Notes: generated from the letters alone by a model not told the origin. A stretch of DNA of 64,000 nucleotides from Flaccisagitta enflata (GCA_965153355.1 OZ231126.1:26722001-26786000); one strand, 5' to 3'; positions 15,165 through 26,210 are shown, counted from the first letter of the stretch. Program-made: numbers and translations.

Positions 15165-15305
15165 AAGAAGAAGAAGAAGAAGAAGAAGAAGAAGAAGAAG
15201 AAGAAGAAGAAGAAGAAGAAGACGACGAAGAAGAAGAAGAACAAGAACAAGAACAAGAACAAGAACAAGAACAAGAAGAAGAAGAACAAGAACAAGAAGA
15301 AATAC
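15045..15305. repeat. (GAA)n microsatellite
   Basis: Trinucleotide GAA with GAACAA variants at its right end. Confidence 0.98.
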
Positions 15306-15309
15306 ATAT

Positions 15310-16440
15310 ATAAGGTCATTTTACATTTTGTCTTTTAATGTTCATGACCGCACGAAACTTAGAGGTGTTGGCCTTGTTTTAAAGTTTCTAGCTTTTCTAG
15401 AAGCCGAGATATCCTTCGTAGAAGCTGTTTCTAAAGAAGTAACTTCTTCATTCTTGATTTTTTTCGCATTTTTGAAAATGAATGTTTTCATTCTTCTTCT
15501 TGCCATTTTTAAATGGCTAAAGCTACAGGAACCAGATTGCATTCATTTTAAAGATAATTCAATAAAGATTATTTCCTCTTTTTAAAAAAAGTTACTTGCT
15601 GTTCTAGAAGCTAAATAATCTTTAGTTGAAGGTGCCGGTATACTTATTGGCAAGGTGGTAGTTCGTTTGTGTAGCCCACATACCATGATACAGTGTACTA
15701 TCTAGAGCAAAAGAATGTAGACAGTATACTAGTTGGCTAGTATTTTCAAAAATAATCATTAAAAACCTCTCAAATTTGTTTTATATGTAGTTTTACATTT
15801 TTAAGTGACAGTAGCTCTTTGAATATGGGTTTTTAAATATTTCCAAATAAGTTTAATATACAAATGCATTATGACTCTCCCCTCCTTGAAAATTATTTAA
15901 GATTGTTCATGTCAGTCAATTCTATGTGCTCCTATGTGCTCCTTAATCACAATGATTGAATACGGCTGGAATCAGGCAGGAAAATGTAACAAGTGTTTGG
16001 TGTTGTAGCAGGGATGGGAAAATTAGATGAAAAAATTTTTAATCTATTTAAAGAATGACTTTAATACAAAGAGCAGAAATCTAGATGCAATATTTTTGTC
16101 ATTTTTCATTTGGGGTATCAATCTTGTTCTGCTTGTCATTTCTAAACGGCTTGATCTAGACAGAAGCGGTTTGCGGTATTTGGTCAGAAATTAGAAGTAG
16201 TTTCAGAATCTCACTGATTTTCTTATTGATTTTTTATTCTAAGCACAGTTATTGTTATAAACGCTTGTCTACATACTTATGCTCTAGATAGTATCATGAT
16301 CTTCTCCAGAGAAGTATTTACTGTTTCTAAGTGATATGTTCTTAATATTGCTTCATCTCGCTTTTATTGGCATATATTGCTCCATTCTTTTCTCTCTTTT
16401 GCCGGCCTCGCCTTGATGTTTCGAATCAAATTTGTTTTTT
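15310..16440. other. No gene seen; contains dispersed CATTTCTAAACGG-type repeat
   Basis: At 15380-15630 the sequence resembles 34500-34860 (GCCATTTNTAAANGG, then AGCTACAG, then ACCAGATTGCA). Another CATTTCTAAACGGCTTGA lies at 16139. Upstream exons of the lipase fragment were looked for here and not found. Confidence 0.45.
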
Positions 16441-16444
16441 CAAG

Positions 16445-16925
16445 TGATGTCTCAAAGGACAATCCTGATGGTCGCCTCGATTTCACCGACGTCAGTTTTG
16501 TCGATGTCATTCATACTGACGCGCGGCCCTCAAGGTGGTATTCATGGTCTTTTAAGAACCTCGGCGTTCCCTATCGGATTGGTCACATTGACTTTTATCC
16601 CAATGACGGGACGGCCCAGCCGGGGTGTGGTCGGTATTAATATGGGTACAATCACCAAAGCGCACGCGAATTATTCGTGGACAGCATCAAGAACCCCGAC
16701 TGTTTCAATGCGCAACCTTGTGCTACCTGGGAAGCTTACAGAAAGGGAGATTGCAAAACTAATGATGTGGAAAAGATGGGGATCGCAGCCGTGAAGCCAG
16801 ACTCTTCGAACCATTGGAAGTATTATTTGTATACTACAGACGTAGAGCCTTACTGTTATACACCAAGCATGGCCTGTAGGTTGCTCGGATGGACATGGCT
16901 TCGTTCGTTTGTATGCGGAACGTGA
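16445..16925 (+). pseudogene. Pancreatic-lipase-family (PF00151) last-exon fragment with in-frame stop
   Basis: After a pyrimidine tract ending tttttcaag, the frame encodes DVSKDNPDGRLDFTDVSFVD, VIHTDA and GHIDFYPNDGTAQPGC. These are typical of the C-terminal half of the lipase catalytic domain in pancreatic lipases and PLA1-type relatives. TAA interrupts the frame at 16638-16640. The same frame then continues with YNHQSARELFVDSIKNPDCF, which includes the region of the catalytic histidine, and on to TGA at 16923-16925. No exon with the nucleophile GXSXG motif or the GLDPA aspartate was found upstream. An AATAAA-like signal lies near 17160. The fragment is either a pseudogene or a gene disabled in this allele; a sequencing error is possible. 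Confidence 0.8.
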
Positions 16926-17515
16926 TTAAGGCATTTTTCTGCACGTGCGCGCCCGACAGAGAAAGGGCTTGCCTAGTAAAGTACAAGTCATTGCTCCATC
17001 GTCATTTGTTCAGTAATATGATTCATGAGTAATGGTTACTTCATTGCCAAAATCATCAAACAAATGTTTGCAAGGGAATCGATTAGAATTAGTCTATATA
17101 ACTCGTGGTGAACAAAAGAGGGGAAAAAAGCCCAATTGTTCTTTGAAACTGTATTTCTCAATAAAAATCGTTTAAAGAATGAAAACTCTTGTTTTATATT
17201 GAAACAGTAGTCCCTTCGAGGCCTCTATCCAAGGTAGGACTGATTGAGGTTTGGGGAGGCTGAGGTATCTGTCCATCTTTCATAGCTGATTTGGGGGCTG
17301 GGAGGCCAAAAGTGCAGGCTTGATAGGGCTGATTTGGGGCCAGGAGGCTTCACTGGCTTATGGAATGGATACATTTAGAAGGGCTGACATCTATAAATTC
17401 AACCCTGTGTTCTAAAGGCTGTTGCCCAAATAGGATGATATACATGTATAAACAGCTGATGGACAGATCGAGAAAAAAACATCGAGAAACAGAGAAACGT
17501 ATCAGTGAAAGAAAA
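16926..17515. other. No gene seen; GGCCNGGAGGC-like degenerate repeats
   Basis: 17215-17350 carries degenerate TGATTTGGGGNCNGGAGGC units that recall the minisatellite at 38640-38800 and 49500-49950. Confidence 0.4.
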
Positions 17516-17678
17516 CAAGTCGCGTGCGGGTGGGCAGGGGTAGTAAACAAACATGATCATCAAGCACTTTGGAAGGAGCAGTGATGCAGAACCTCCCGTA
17601 AATGCCAGAAAGTTAGTGAAACGGACAGATGGACAATCGATAGACAAAGCGGGTCATCGAATCGTGTTCACGCGACTA
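17516..17678 (+). repeat. Hairpin-ended repeat, 5'-truncated
   Basis: It starts in AAGTCGCGTGCGGGTGGGCAG, keeps GGAGCAGTGATG and a degraded GACAGATGGAC core, and ends GTTCACGCGACTAAAAA. Its 5' GGCCGGATACACGG block is missing and the stem is partly decayed. Confidence 0.8.
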
Positions 17679-17820
17679 AAAAGGCAACAGAACTTAGTGA
17701 AAATCAAACAAAGACATAGAAAAAGTGAAGTCTAAAAAAGAACACGAAAAAATAGTAAGGAAAGAGAAAGCATATGAGAGGTTCTCGAATAAAACATGAG
17801 AGCATCGAGAAGCTGAGGGG

Positions 17821-17825
<5 letters not shown>

Positions 17826-17915
<90 letters not shown>

Positions 17916-17955
17916 CGAGAGCGAGAGCGAGAGAGAGAGAGAGAGAGAGAGACTC
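17826..17955. repeat. (GA)n microsatellite
   Basis: Dinucleotide GA with a short GAGCGA block near 17910-17930. Confidence 0.97.
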
Positions 17956-18899
17956 TGAAGCGCAAAAAAGTTGTTTTGTAGGAAGTTTTTATGTGAAATC
18001 AGCGAAGCGTGGAAACTTTTCCACTGGACGACCAGAGAAACACTTGGACAACACGTGGGTGGGCCTAAGAAAGAAGGGGAAGGAAAGAGAAGGGGAGGAA
18101 AAAAGGGTCATCGAGTGAATAGGCTGATGGTGGTCAAAGGAAAGGGGTAAAAGGAAAGAGTGGGAAGATACAGGAAAGGGGAGTGGCAGTCTGATGAAGG
18201 GTGAGGAAAGAAGATGAAACAGAAAGGTAGAGATACGGTGCGCCGCATTAAAAAGAGAACGTTTTTTGTAAACAGCATTTTGTTGCGCTAAAATTGACTT
18301 TCCAAACCAAATATGGATGAATACGTTGCGCATGCGTTAGTAGTTGATGGATCCACCTTCAGATTGGATGACAAGCTAAATATGCCGTGGCATCAAGGCG
18401 TACAAGTTGGCGAGGTAGTCGGTGGTGAGTCGGCACCAAATTGTAAAAGTAATAATGGCAAAGGGCACTTTGTATTAGAGGTCGACCGAAGGTAGGTTAA
18501 CCGAAGCCGAACCGAAGCCGAAGTTGACAGTGACTAGATTACCGAAACCAAAACCGAAGGTTACTGAATTCAGAAACTGAAGTTTGAAGTTACTTCTATT
18601 CTTCACTCAAGGAAAATAAAAAAAAATTTATAAAGAATTATCGGGAAAAAAGTCGAAGTCAGTCTTCGACTTTTTGACATATTCGAGAGAAACAGGGTTT
18701 TCATTTTCTTATGCGAAAGTTGGGCATCTCTACTGAGCGAATGAGCCCTCCAATGAAATTGATAGGGTAAGTAAATTTAATAATTCTCTTTCATTTGGCG
18801 CCAAGCAGAATGCTCTACGACAAATATTTTTCGCGCTATGATTTTTTAAAGATTTATTTATAAAAATTGCGAATTGAATTTTTTTCGATTTTTTATGAT

Positions 18900-19335
18900 T
18901 TTGAGTAGGATCAAAAAAAGAGTGTATTTCTGTTTTTTTGAGCATGCAAATACAAGAAAACATGTTTATGAGCATAGCTGCTCATCTGTGAGGGTGTTTT
19001 GGAGGATTCTAGCTCATTTAGCTCATTTAGCTCAGTTTTTTTTTATTTTAAATGTGATAAATGAATAGATATTTTGATACATGTTTAAGAAAGCAGATAC
19101 AAAAAAGCATATCAGTGAGCATAACTGCTCATCTGTGAGGGTGTTTTTAAGCATTTTAGCTCACTTAGCTCATTTAGATCAGTTTTTTTTTTTTAAGGGG
19201 ATAAATAAATGTTTTGATGGGAGCATGTAAATACAAAAAAGCATGTCAGTGAGCATAGCTGATTGTCTGGTTGAGTGATTTTGAGCATTTTAGCTCATCT
19301 AGCTCATTTGGCTCAGTCCTATTTTTTTCTGATTT
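18900..19335 (+). repeat. ~141-bp tandem repeat, three copies
   Basis: Units begin near 18940, 19083 and 19221. They share GAGCATGNAAATACAAAAAA, GTGAGCATAGCTG, TGTGAGGGTGTTTT and AGCTCATTTAGCTCAGTTTT. Confidence 0.88.
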
Positions 19336-19858
19336 TCAGTGCAATCAATACATACAATTGCTCTTGATTTGATCTAAAAGAACAAAAAATTTGCAGTGAC
19401 TAAAGACAAAAGCTTGGTGAAAAGTGACCAAAGCTTACGACTTTTTTCCTCACGGCGACAGCCACCATTACTGGTATATATCATAAAGACTCAATTAGAT
19501 TGGTTTTTCTTCTGTCTTCTGTTTTTTTGTTTCTTTCATTTTCCATCTAATTTCTATTCTTTTAGTTCGTTTAAAAAAAAGTTATACAAACAAGATCAAA
19601 ATTTGATAGCAATTTTGACTTTAGTTCCAAGGTAGAGAAAGTGCTCCATCCAATAGGTCAGTACTAATGTTAACTTTTGGTCAATCCCTATTGCAAGGTA
19701 TATTTTTTAATGCTGTCCATTAGTCTGTCTGGCTGTGTACTTGTCTGTCTTGTTGCATACCTGTTCATCTTGCCTTAATCCTAAATATTTTTTTTTACTT
19801 AGAAAAATTTTTTTCATTCTTTTACTTTTTATGTCTTTTTTTTTTGTTTAATTTTTGA

Positions 19859-20006
19859 GGTAACTAGACCATTAGGGCAGGAGCAGTAGGGTCAATGAAG
19901 TAAAATCTTAAAAAAAAGTAAAATGTGACCGACTGACCGACCGACCAACCAACCGACCAACTGACCAATGGATATAGCAGGTTGTAGAGCCGCGTAATAG
20001 CGACTA
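19859..20006 (+). repeat. Hairpin-ended repeat, 5'-truncated
   Basis: It holds TAGACCATTAGGGCAGGAGCAGT, AAAAGTAAAATGTGACCGAC and a GACC/AACC core, and ends GGTTGTAGAGCCGCGTAATAGCGACTAAAAA with a degraded stem. Confidence 0.82.
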
Positions 20007-20115
20007 AAAACAGTGGTCCTTATATTTTTTTATAAATGATTTTTATATTGTTATCATTTCTTTCTGTCTCTTTTATTCTCTCTCTGTTTTTTTCTCTTTC
20101 ACTTTCTTTTTTTTT

Positions 20116-20159
<44 letters not shown>

Positions 20160-20203
20160 CTTTCTCTTTCTCTCTCTGGAATAATAACAATGTTTTGCCG
20201 AAT

Positions 20204-20231
20204 TTTCGACGGCCCATGCCGTCTTTATCAG
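20204..20231 (-). ncRNA. Hammerhead-ribozyme-like core in the Penelope 3' region
   Basis: The minus strand reads CTGATAA, a perfect stem GACGGC / GCCGTC with loop ATGG (one extra A precedes the stem), then GAAA. This is the hammerhead CUGANGA-stem II-GAAA layout, with A replacing the G that acts as general acid, so this copy should be inactive or weak. Penelope-like elements are known to carry hammerhead motifs in their terminal repeats. Stems I (CAGG/CCTG) and III (CAATGTT/AACATTG) are only partly convincing. Confidence 0.55.
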
Positions 20232-20475
20232 GGCGATAAACCTGTAACATTGAAAGACAAATTGTCATCTCAAGAAATATGCAAAATATGATTCATTTTT
20301 CATTTCATTTCCGTTCTTTTCTTCTTTTTTTGAAATTTCCACCTTTTAATTGTCTCTTTTTTCAGATGTTCGTCCCAGACGAGGTGCAGCCCAAAACTAG
20401 ACTGCACTTTTTCAAAACATTCCCCCGGGTTCATAGTTAATTTTGTCTCCAAAAAAAACCCAGGTTCCTGTTCTC

Positions 20476-21289
20476 TCATTTCCTTTTGTTTTCCTCGTTG
20501 TAAGTCCCAAGGCAGTTGATCCAGAACCTCTCCCTAGTTACTCGATACATATCGTCTTTGCCCTTCACCTCCTCAATTACCACCACGCCCATATCCTCAT
20601 TTTTGTGTCCTTCTGTCTTGAAGAGGTAGGCCGGTTTTGTGCTGTCCTCTCCTCTCAAGTCTGCTCTGTGCCCAATAAATTGGTCCATTACTCGATTCTG
20701 TGTTTTGCCGACGTAGACAATCTTCTCACACTTTTTGCACCACATGCCATAAATTGCTCCCACTGTTCTGCAGTCCATCCTTCCCTTGATTTTCTTTGTC
20801 TCCCCTCTTTTGTCTTTTATCTCCTTTGTGTCAACCATGAACTCACATAACTTGCACTTTCTCCCGCACGGTCCAGATCCTCCGTCTTCCTGCTTCTTTT
20901 TGGCATTCACCACCAGGTCTGATAAATTCTTTCCTCTTCTCAAACTTAGTCTCGGCATTTCCTTTATATACTTATCCAGTCCTTCCTCTTTCAAAAAATG
21001 TCCGTGTCTCTTAAGAATCTTGTTGACGTTTGGTAGATACGCACTGTGCGTCGTAACAAAATTAATTTGCTTGTCTTCTTTCTTATCTGCCCTTTCAAGT
21101 GCCTTTTCTCGAGTCATCTTAAATCCTTCCTTCAGTTGTCTGCCCACTTGTATTTCTCCATATCCTCTGTTCATCAATTTTTCCTTTGTCTTCTCTGCGT
21201 ACTTCCAGTAGTCTTCCTCGTCGCTGCACAGCCTTCTCAATCTTCTCGCTTGCCCTTTGGCGATGCCTTCCTTGACGTGCCTTGGGTGG

Positions 21290-21290
<1 letters not shown>
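20476..21290 (-). pseudogene. Penelope-like element C-terminus with GIY-YIG endonuclease
   Basis: The frame begins inside GA repeats and reads HPRHVKEGIAKGQARRLRRL, a typical connector following a Penelope-type reverse transcriptase. A Cys-rich linker PCGRKCKLC follows. Next comes the GIY-YIG domain: AIYGMWCKKC and VYVGKT for the two signature tyrosines, an R in the QNRVMDQF helix, GH and the E of TRERFWI. In autonomous elements this domain nicks the target. The polypeptide ends at TAG/TGA-type stop 20476-20478. It is a 5'-truncated copy, probably inserted inside the DNA transposon 18477-21501, and cannot move on its own. Confidence 0.85.

Positions 21291-21293
<3 letters not shown>

Positions 21294-21345
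<52 letters not shown>
21294..21345. repeat. (CT)n tract at the Penelope truncation point
   Basis: About 50 bp of CT repeats directly at the point where the minus-strand Penelope frame loses homology. Confidence 0.95.
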
Positions 21346-21353
<8 letters not shown>

Positions 21354-21554
21354 GTTCCTAAATTCAATTTTGAACCATCTACCTACTACATACTGACATT
21401 TTTACTACTTACTAGCACTTTCAAAACCGAAGCCGAACCGGAGGCCGAAGGTGGGTGAGGGTCAGTAGGTCAGTACCGAACCGAACCTTTGGTCGACCTC
21501 TACTTTGTATTGCTAGTTTTTGCTTAACTATTGGCCTGAGACACAAAAGTCAAA

Positions 21555-21980
21555 AAATTCATGACCATTTGAAAGCTCTGCAAAAAATCTTCCAAATGCG
21601 ACGTTGCTGGTAATTGTAGCTTTATTTGTTTAGAAATGGTATAGGTTTAAAGACAAAAATCACCGATTGAAAAAAGTGCTCATTTTAATCTTTTTTAGCA
21701 GGCAATTTTACTATTTCCGTTTTTCAAGGATGCAGCTTAGGATTGTCTTTGCTACTTGATATCCATGGGCAAATTAAAGAGCTTCGAATTTTCTTTAAAA
21801 TGGCGTCAAGAACAAAAATCTAATTCAATGCGTTTGATGTTAATGTTAGAATAAAGATAACCTATTGAAATAATGTTGTCACCCTAATGCCATTTCTAAA
21901 CGAATAGAGCTATGGCATCCAGCAAGGTCTCATTTGAAAGATCTTTTGCAGAGCTTCAAAATGGTCATAGATTTTGCTAT
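21555..21980. repeat. Imperfect palindrome with CATTTCTAAACGAAT motif
   Basis: Arms at about 21560-21645 and 21885-21975 are reverse complements containing CCATTTCTAAAC, GAGCTA and TTTTGCAGAGCTT. The same CATTTCTAAAC core appears at 15505, 16139, 34527 and 34729. Confidence 0.75.
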
Positions 21981-22280
21981 GTTTTCTAAATTGCTTGGAT
22001 GTGAAACACTGACGAACAAGTAGTTCGCTTTTTCATTTTGCCATTTTGCCAATATTTTTTTATTCCATTTTTATAGCTTCTCTTCAAAGCGTCACTGCGT
22101 CCAAACAAATTGACCGATTTAAACGCGGTTTGCGGCAAACGCTTTGTCTTTCGAAGAGCTTCAAAATGGTCACTGATAAAGATACAATTCTTTTATTCTA
22201 AACTAAGAAACAACGTACTGTTCTCTTTTTTATGCGCCGCACTGTACATATAAATGGTAGCGATGAGTGAAAGTCAAAGA

Positions 22281-22410
22281 ACAAGGCCAAGTAGGCCAAT
22301 AAGGTGCGACATGTGGATCGTCAAACGAATGCGTTACCCGACCGACCAACAGACCGACCGACCGGCCAACCAACGGACACAGCTAGTTATAGAGGTGCTT
22401 TGTCGCGAAG
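22281..22410 (+). repeat. Hairpin-ended repeat, AAGTAGGCC subfamily
   Basis: It starts ACAAGGCCAAGTAGGCCAAT rather than with the GGATACACGG block, then has ACCGACCGACC units and a degenerate end GGACACAGCTAGTTATAGAG. It matches the inverted copy at 43491-43604. Confidence 0.75.
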
Positions 22411-22748
22411 GAAAGGAAGAAATGTGAAATAGAAAGGAAGTTGATCCACAGTGGCACAGTGGAACTTGGAAAATGAAAGTACAAGATAGAAGAGGCACAG
22501 AATAAGAAGAGAAGGGGATAAACAGAGGAAATGAGGGTGGAAATTGGGAAGAGTATGAAGGAGGCGAGAATGGGAAAAGATGAAAGGAAGTTGAGACTGG
22601 TTTGAACTTTGAAGACAATTGGGAGGAACGTGAGAAATAGGGAGGAAATACTGATAAACTGGTGGTAAAAGAATAGCAATAGAAATGGGCAGACTGCATG
22701 ATGGTTAGGGAGGGAGGGACACGGTGAGAAAAAAAATGTGATAATGGC

Positions 22749-22932
22749 AAAGGAGGATACACGGCTACCGAAGTCGTGTGCGGGTGGGAAGGGGCCATAT
22801 TTGAGGTCACCAGACCATTTAGGCAGGAGCAGTGAGGTCAAAGAAATAAAATCACAAAAAAAAGTAAAGTGTGACCGACCAACCGACCAACCGACGGACA
22901 AAGCGGGTTGTAGAGTCGCGTGCACGCGAGTA
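22749..22932 (+). repeat. Hairpin-ended repeat, near-consensus
   Basis: Collinear with the inverted copy at 41646-41835 over its whole length: GGATACACGGCTACCGAAGT, GGGGCCATATTTGAGGTCAC, TTTAGGCAGGAGCAGTGAGG, the GACC core, GACAAAGCGGGTTGTAGAG and the hairpin AGTCGCGTGCACGCGAGT. Confidence 0.92.
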
Positions 22933-24050
22933 AAGATGGAAAAGAGGAACGGAAAAATGAAAAGATGGAGAAAGCGGAAGTAAGGCCTAAAGGAGGATAG
23001 ATATAAAGGTTCCCTTTGCTCGGAAGCGACCGGCTGAGATGTGGTACAGAGGCAAGTTGAGTCTAGAGATGAGAGTGAGAGAGAAAGAACTTTCGTGAAT
23101 TGGAAAGTAAAGGGAAAGTGAAGAGGAAAATAAAGAGGAAGAGAAGGGAAGTGGAGATTGAAGAAATGGAATCGACGAATTCGAAAGGGAGGAAAGAAGG
23201 GAAGAGAGAGGAGAAAGAGTGGAAATGGGGAGAGAGGAGAAAGGAAAAAGGAGAAAGGGAGGAAAGAGAGAGAGAGAAAGGAGAATGGGAGGAAAGAGAG
23301 AGAGAGGAGAAAGAAAGGAAAGAGAGAGAGAGGAGAAAGGGAGGAAAGAAGGGAAGAAGGAAAGGAGAAAGGAGGGAAGCGGGGAGAGAGTCGCGTGTAT
23401 GCGACTTATGATGCGAGAAAGCGGAGGTTAAACGGGGTTGATGATCCGCTGATCAGGTTTGGAAGAGGTGATGCACCGAGACCTGGAGATCAAGGTAATT
23501 CGAATCATTTAAAGTGAGATATCCGAAAAAGCGGAGCGAATTTCTCAGCGACGCGACGGTTGTACAGTGGCTAAGAATGGGCCTCCATATGCCTCACATA
23601 AAACTTTCAAATTTACATCTATACTTCAATCTTCTAATCAGATCAAGTGGAGAGTGGAGACGTGATAAGGGAGGATTGATAAACCTTTGCTGGATACAAC
23701 AAATATATACAAAAGATATCCTCAAAATTATTCCGTTACCCTCGATGAAGTCTCGACCTTTGACCCTTGAAAGGCAATCGGCGGGTCGGAAAAAATTGAC
23801 CTTTTCCACGGATTAACATTATACATGACCCGATCCACAGTTTATACCCGACTCGATCTTCCACAGAGTCGACCCGATGAGTACATCAGCCAGATTGCCG
23901 CTGGTTATATTTATTATATAAATGACCCGATATGACATTTTGAATTCATGCCATAAATCAGTTTACCCAATGATGACCCCCTGCAGCCTCACCCATATTC
24001 AAATCCAAAATTCCCTACCCATTGGATCCACCTACGCCAGGGAAAGAGAG
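22933..24050. other. No gene seen; purine-rich block and a stray hairpin
   Basis: GGAAAGAGAG-type purine sequence fills 23100-23385. It ends at a second family hairpin AGTCGCGTGTATGCGACT (about 23390-23407) that lacks the rest of the repeat. The remainder shows no feature. Confidence 0.5.
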
Positions 24051-24051
24051 A

Positions 24052-24071
24052 AAGAGAGAGAGAGAGAGAGG

Positions 24072-24151
<80 letters not shown>
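24052..24151. repeat. (GA)n microsatellite
   Basis: About 100 bp GA repeat with one GGGG interruption. Confidence 0.96.
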
Positions 24152-24154
<3 letters not shown>

Positions 24155-24204
24155 TTTTTCGAGCATGAAATCGCCAGGCTAAACTTTAGCGGCTACTCGG
24201 CCCT

Positions 24205-24300
24205 AGGCCTCTATGCGGCCAATATGCGGCCGATACCGGGCCGTTAAGCGGCCAATATGCGGCCGATACCAGGCCGCTAAGCGGCCGGTATTCTTCGGTT
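24205..24300 (+). repeat. 33-bp tandem repeat rich in CGGCC
   Basis: Two complete units starting GCGGCCAATATGCGGCCGAT at about 24214 and 24247, plus partial flanking units. GGCC-rich sequence also occurs at 51715-51785. Confidence 0.85.
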
Positions 24301-25180
24301 TGGCCGGCATTTGGTGTTCGAAATCTCCTTCTAAACTTTCCAAGTCTTTGCGAGTCTCGACCTTTCCGCCATCGCAGCCTTCAATAACGCCTTTAAGTCT
24401 TCGAGTCTTTAACACCGTCCACAAACTTGAAACGTGCGACCCAAGACCGGTTGCTTCGAGCTTATGAACGAGATTATAGTTAGACAGCATGAAACCCAAT
24501 GGCTCCAAGCTGGAGACCGACAGTTAAGTAACTAACACTTTTGCTTTTGATTTGATTATCGAGAGTAACATGGACAGGAATTGGTGACCCTTTTTAGAGT
24601 GATACATATCTTTTGAGTAGTCTCGTGAAAAATTCTGAAAGGGTAGGTTTCTTTCGGGAATTTTAAGTATAGTTGTGATAAGTCCGGATCAAACACCATT
24701 GAGAGTTCCAAAGGCGCTTGACCTTTATGATGTTATAGAGTTATAATGTGAAGTAGTAATGTTGTCCAACTTTCATAAATAGGCCCAATCGACCCAATCT
24801 TCCAAATGATTGGAAATTAGTGATGAACACAAACTTGAGATGGTGACTTCAATTTCTGATGTTCCTCCCCCCCCCCTCCATTCTGAACAAAGGGGCTCGT
24901 CTGTCCACCGTTCTGTTCGTATGTACAATCGTAATACTGATAGATTTTCCAATGATGCAAAGGACGAAACATCCGATATTAGACATTGTCAGTATTCTAC
25001 ATTCTCTAGACGCAACGTCCGGTAGTCTCTCTGCCTTGTTCTACTCAGTCTTTTGCAAATAGAAGAAAGTACAGTAGCTAACAAAGATAGAAGATCGTTG
25101 ATCTATTCAAAAAAATATTCCGTGGAAAATATGTTGATGAAAGAAACATCGCTCAAAAAGGGCGAATCTCATGTCCAACA
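24301..25180. other. No gene seen
   Basis: Unique sequence with only short open frames and no domain I recognise. Confidence 0.4.
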
Positions 25181-25183
25181 ACA

Positions 25184-25231
<48 letters not shown>

Positions 25232-26111
25232 TCATTTTCTTATGCTTGGTTTCTCCTATTCTCAAACTTGACTGCATTTCTCGGACTATACGTCCCTCTT
25301 TTCTGACATCTCTCCCCACCCCCTTTTTATACTGAGGACTTTCGTTTTATTTCTTATTTTTATTTTTTTATTTTTCATCTTTTTTCCTTTTCCTTTTTCT
25401 TTTTCTTTTTTTTTTTCTTCTTCTTCCCCTCTTTTTCTTCTTCTTCTTTTTCATCCTCTTCTTCTTCTTCTTCTTCTTCTTCTTCTTCTTCTTCTTCTTC
25501 TTCTTCTTCTTCTTCTTCTTCTTCTTCTTCTTCATCTTCTCCTTGTTTTTTCTTTCCTTATCTTTTTCTTCTTCTTTTTTTCTTTGTCTTTTTCTTCTTC
25601 CCCTTCATCTTCTCCTTCTTCTTCTTCTTCTTCTTCTTCTCCTTCTTCTTCTTCTTCTTCTTCTTCTTCTTCTTCTTCTTCTTCTTCTTCTTCTTCTTCT
25701 TCTTCTTCTTCTTCTTCTTCTTCTTCTTCATCATCATCATAATCTTCTTCCTGTTTTTTTTTCTTTTTCTTTTTCTTCTTCTCCTTCTCTTCTTCTTCTT
25801 CTTTTTCATCTTCTTCTTCTTGACTTTTCTTCTTTTTTTTCTTTTTCTTCTTCTTCTTCTCCTTCTTCTATATCTTCTTCTTTTTCTTCCTCTTCTTCTT
25901 CTTCTTCTTCTTCTTCTTCTCCTTCTTCTTCTTCTTCTTCTTCTTCTTCTTCTTCTTCTTCTTCTTCTTCTTCTCCTTTTTCTTCTTATGCTTCTTTTTC
26001 TTTAACTTCTTCTTTTTCTTCTCTTTCTTGGTCTACTTATTTTGCTTCTTCTTCCTTTTCCTCTTTGTCTCTCCGTCTCTTATTCTTATTTTGTCTCTCT
26101 CTTTTGCTTCA

Positions 26112-26205
<94 letters not shown>
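25184..26205. repeat. (CT)n and (CTT)n arrays
   Basis: CT at 25184-25228, poly-pyrimidine and CTT arrays over about 25375-26025, and CT at 26115-26204. Nearly 700 bp are continuous pyrimidine on the plus strand apart from a short ATC patch near 25730. Confidence 0.95.

Positions 26206-26210
<5 letters not shown>

Larger units (their letters stand above)
20180..21293 (-). mobile_element. Penelope-like element, 5'-truncated at (GA)n
   Basis: The minus-strand frame is open from the GA tract (21293) to a stop at 20476-20478. It is followed by a 3' region with a hammerhead-like motif and a tail running into GA-rich sequence at 20180. Only the C-terminal connector and endonuclease survive; the reverse transcriptase is absent. 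Confidence 0.85.
18477..21501. mobile_element. Nested DNA transposon with 10-bp target duplication
   Basis: The terminal inverted repeats are AGAGGTCGACCGAAGGT (left) and AGAGGTCGACCAAAGGT (right, reverse complement). They are flanked on both sides by ACTTTGTATT (18467-18476 and 21502-21511). CCGAAGCCGAACCG-rich sequence lies subterminally at both ends. The interior carries a three-copy tandem repeat, a hairpin-ended repeat and a Penelope-like fragment, but no transposase, so it is non-autonomous. A 9-10-bp duplication fits Mutator-like elements, which I offer only as a possibility. Confidence 0.88.
18236..22244. mobile_element. Outer TA-flanked element, carrying a nested transposon
   Basis: The left end reads TA CGGTGCGCCGCATTAAAAA and the reverse complement of the right end reads TA CAGTGCGGCGCATAAAAAA. 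Terminal inverted repeats of about 25 bp are thus flanked by TA, as in mariner/Tc1-like elements. Without the inner insertion the element is just under 1 kb. A small open frame (ATG at 18313) is cut by that insertion. The right part (21555-21980) is an inner palindrome. No transposase is recognisable. Confidence 0.7.

Noticed and set aside
18191-18220. CTGATGA...GAAAC as a second hammerhead
   Set aside because: No stem II can form between the two conserved boxes.
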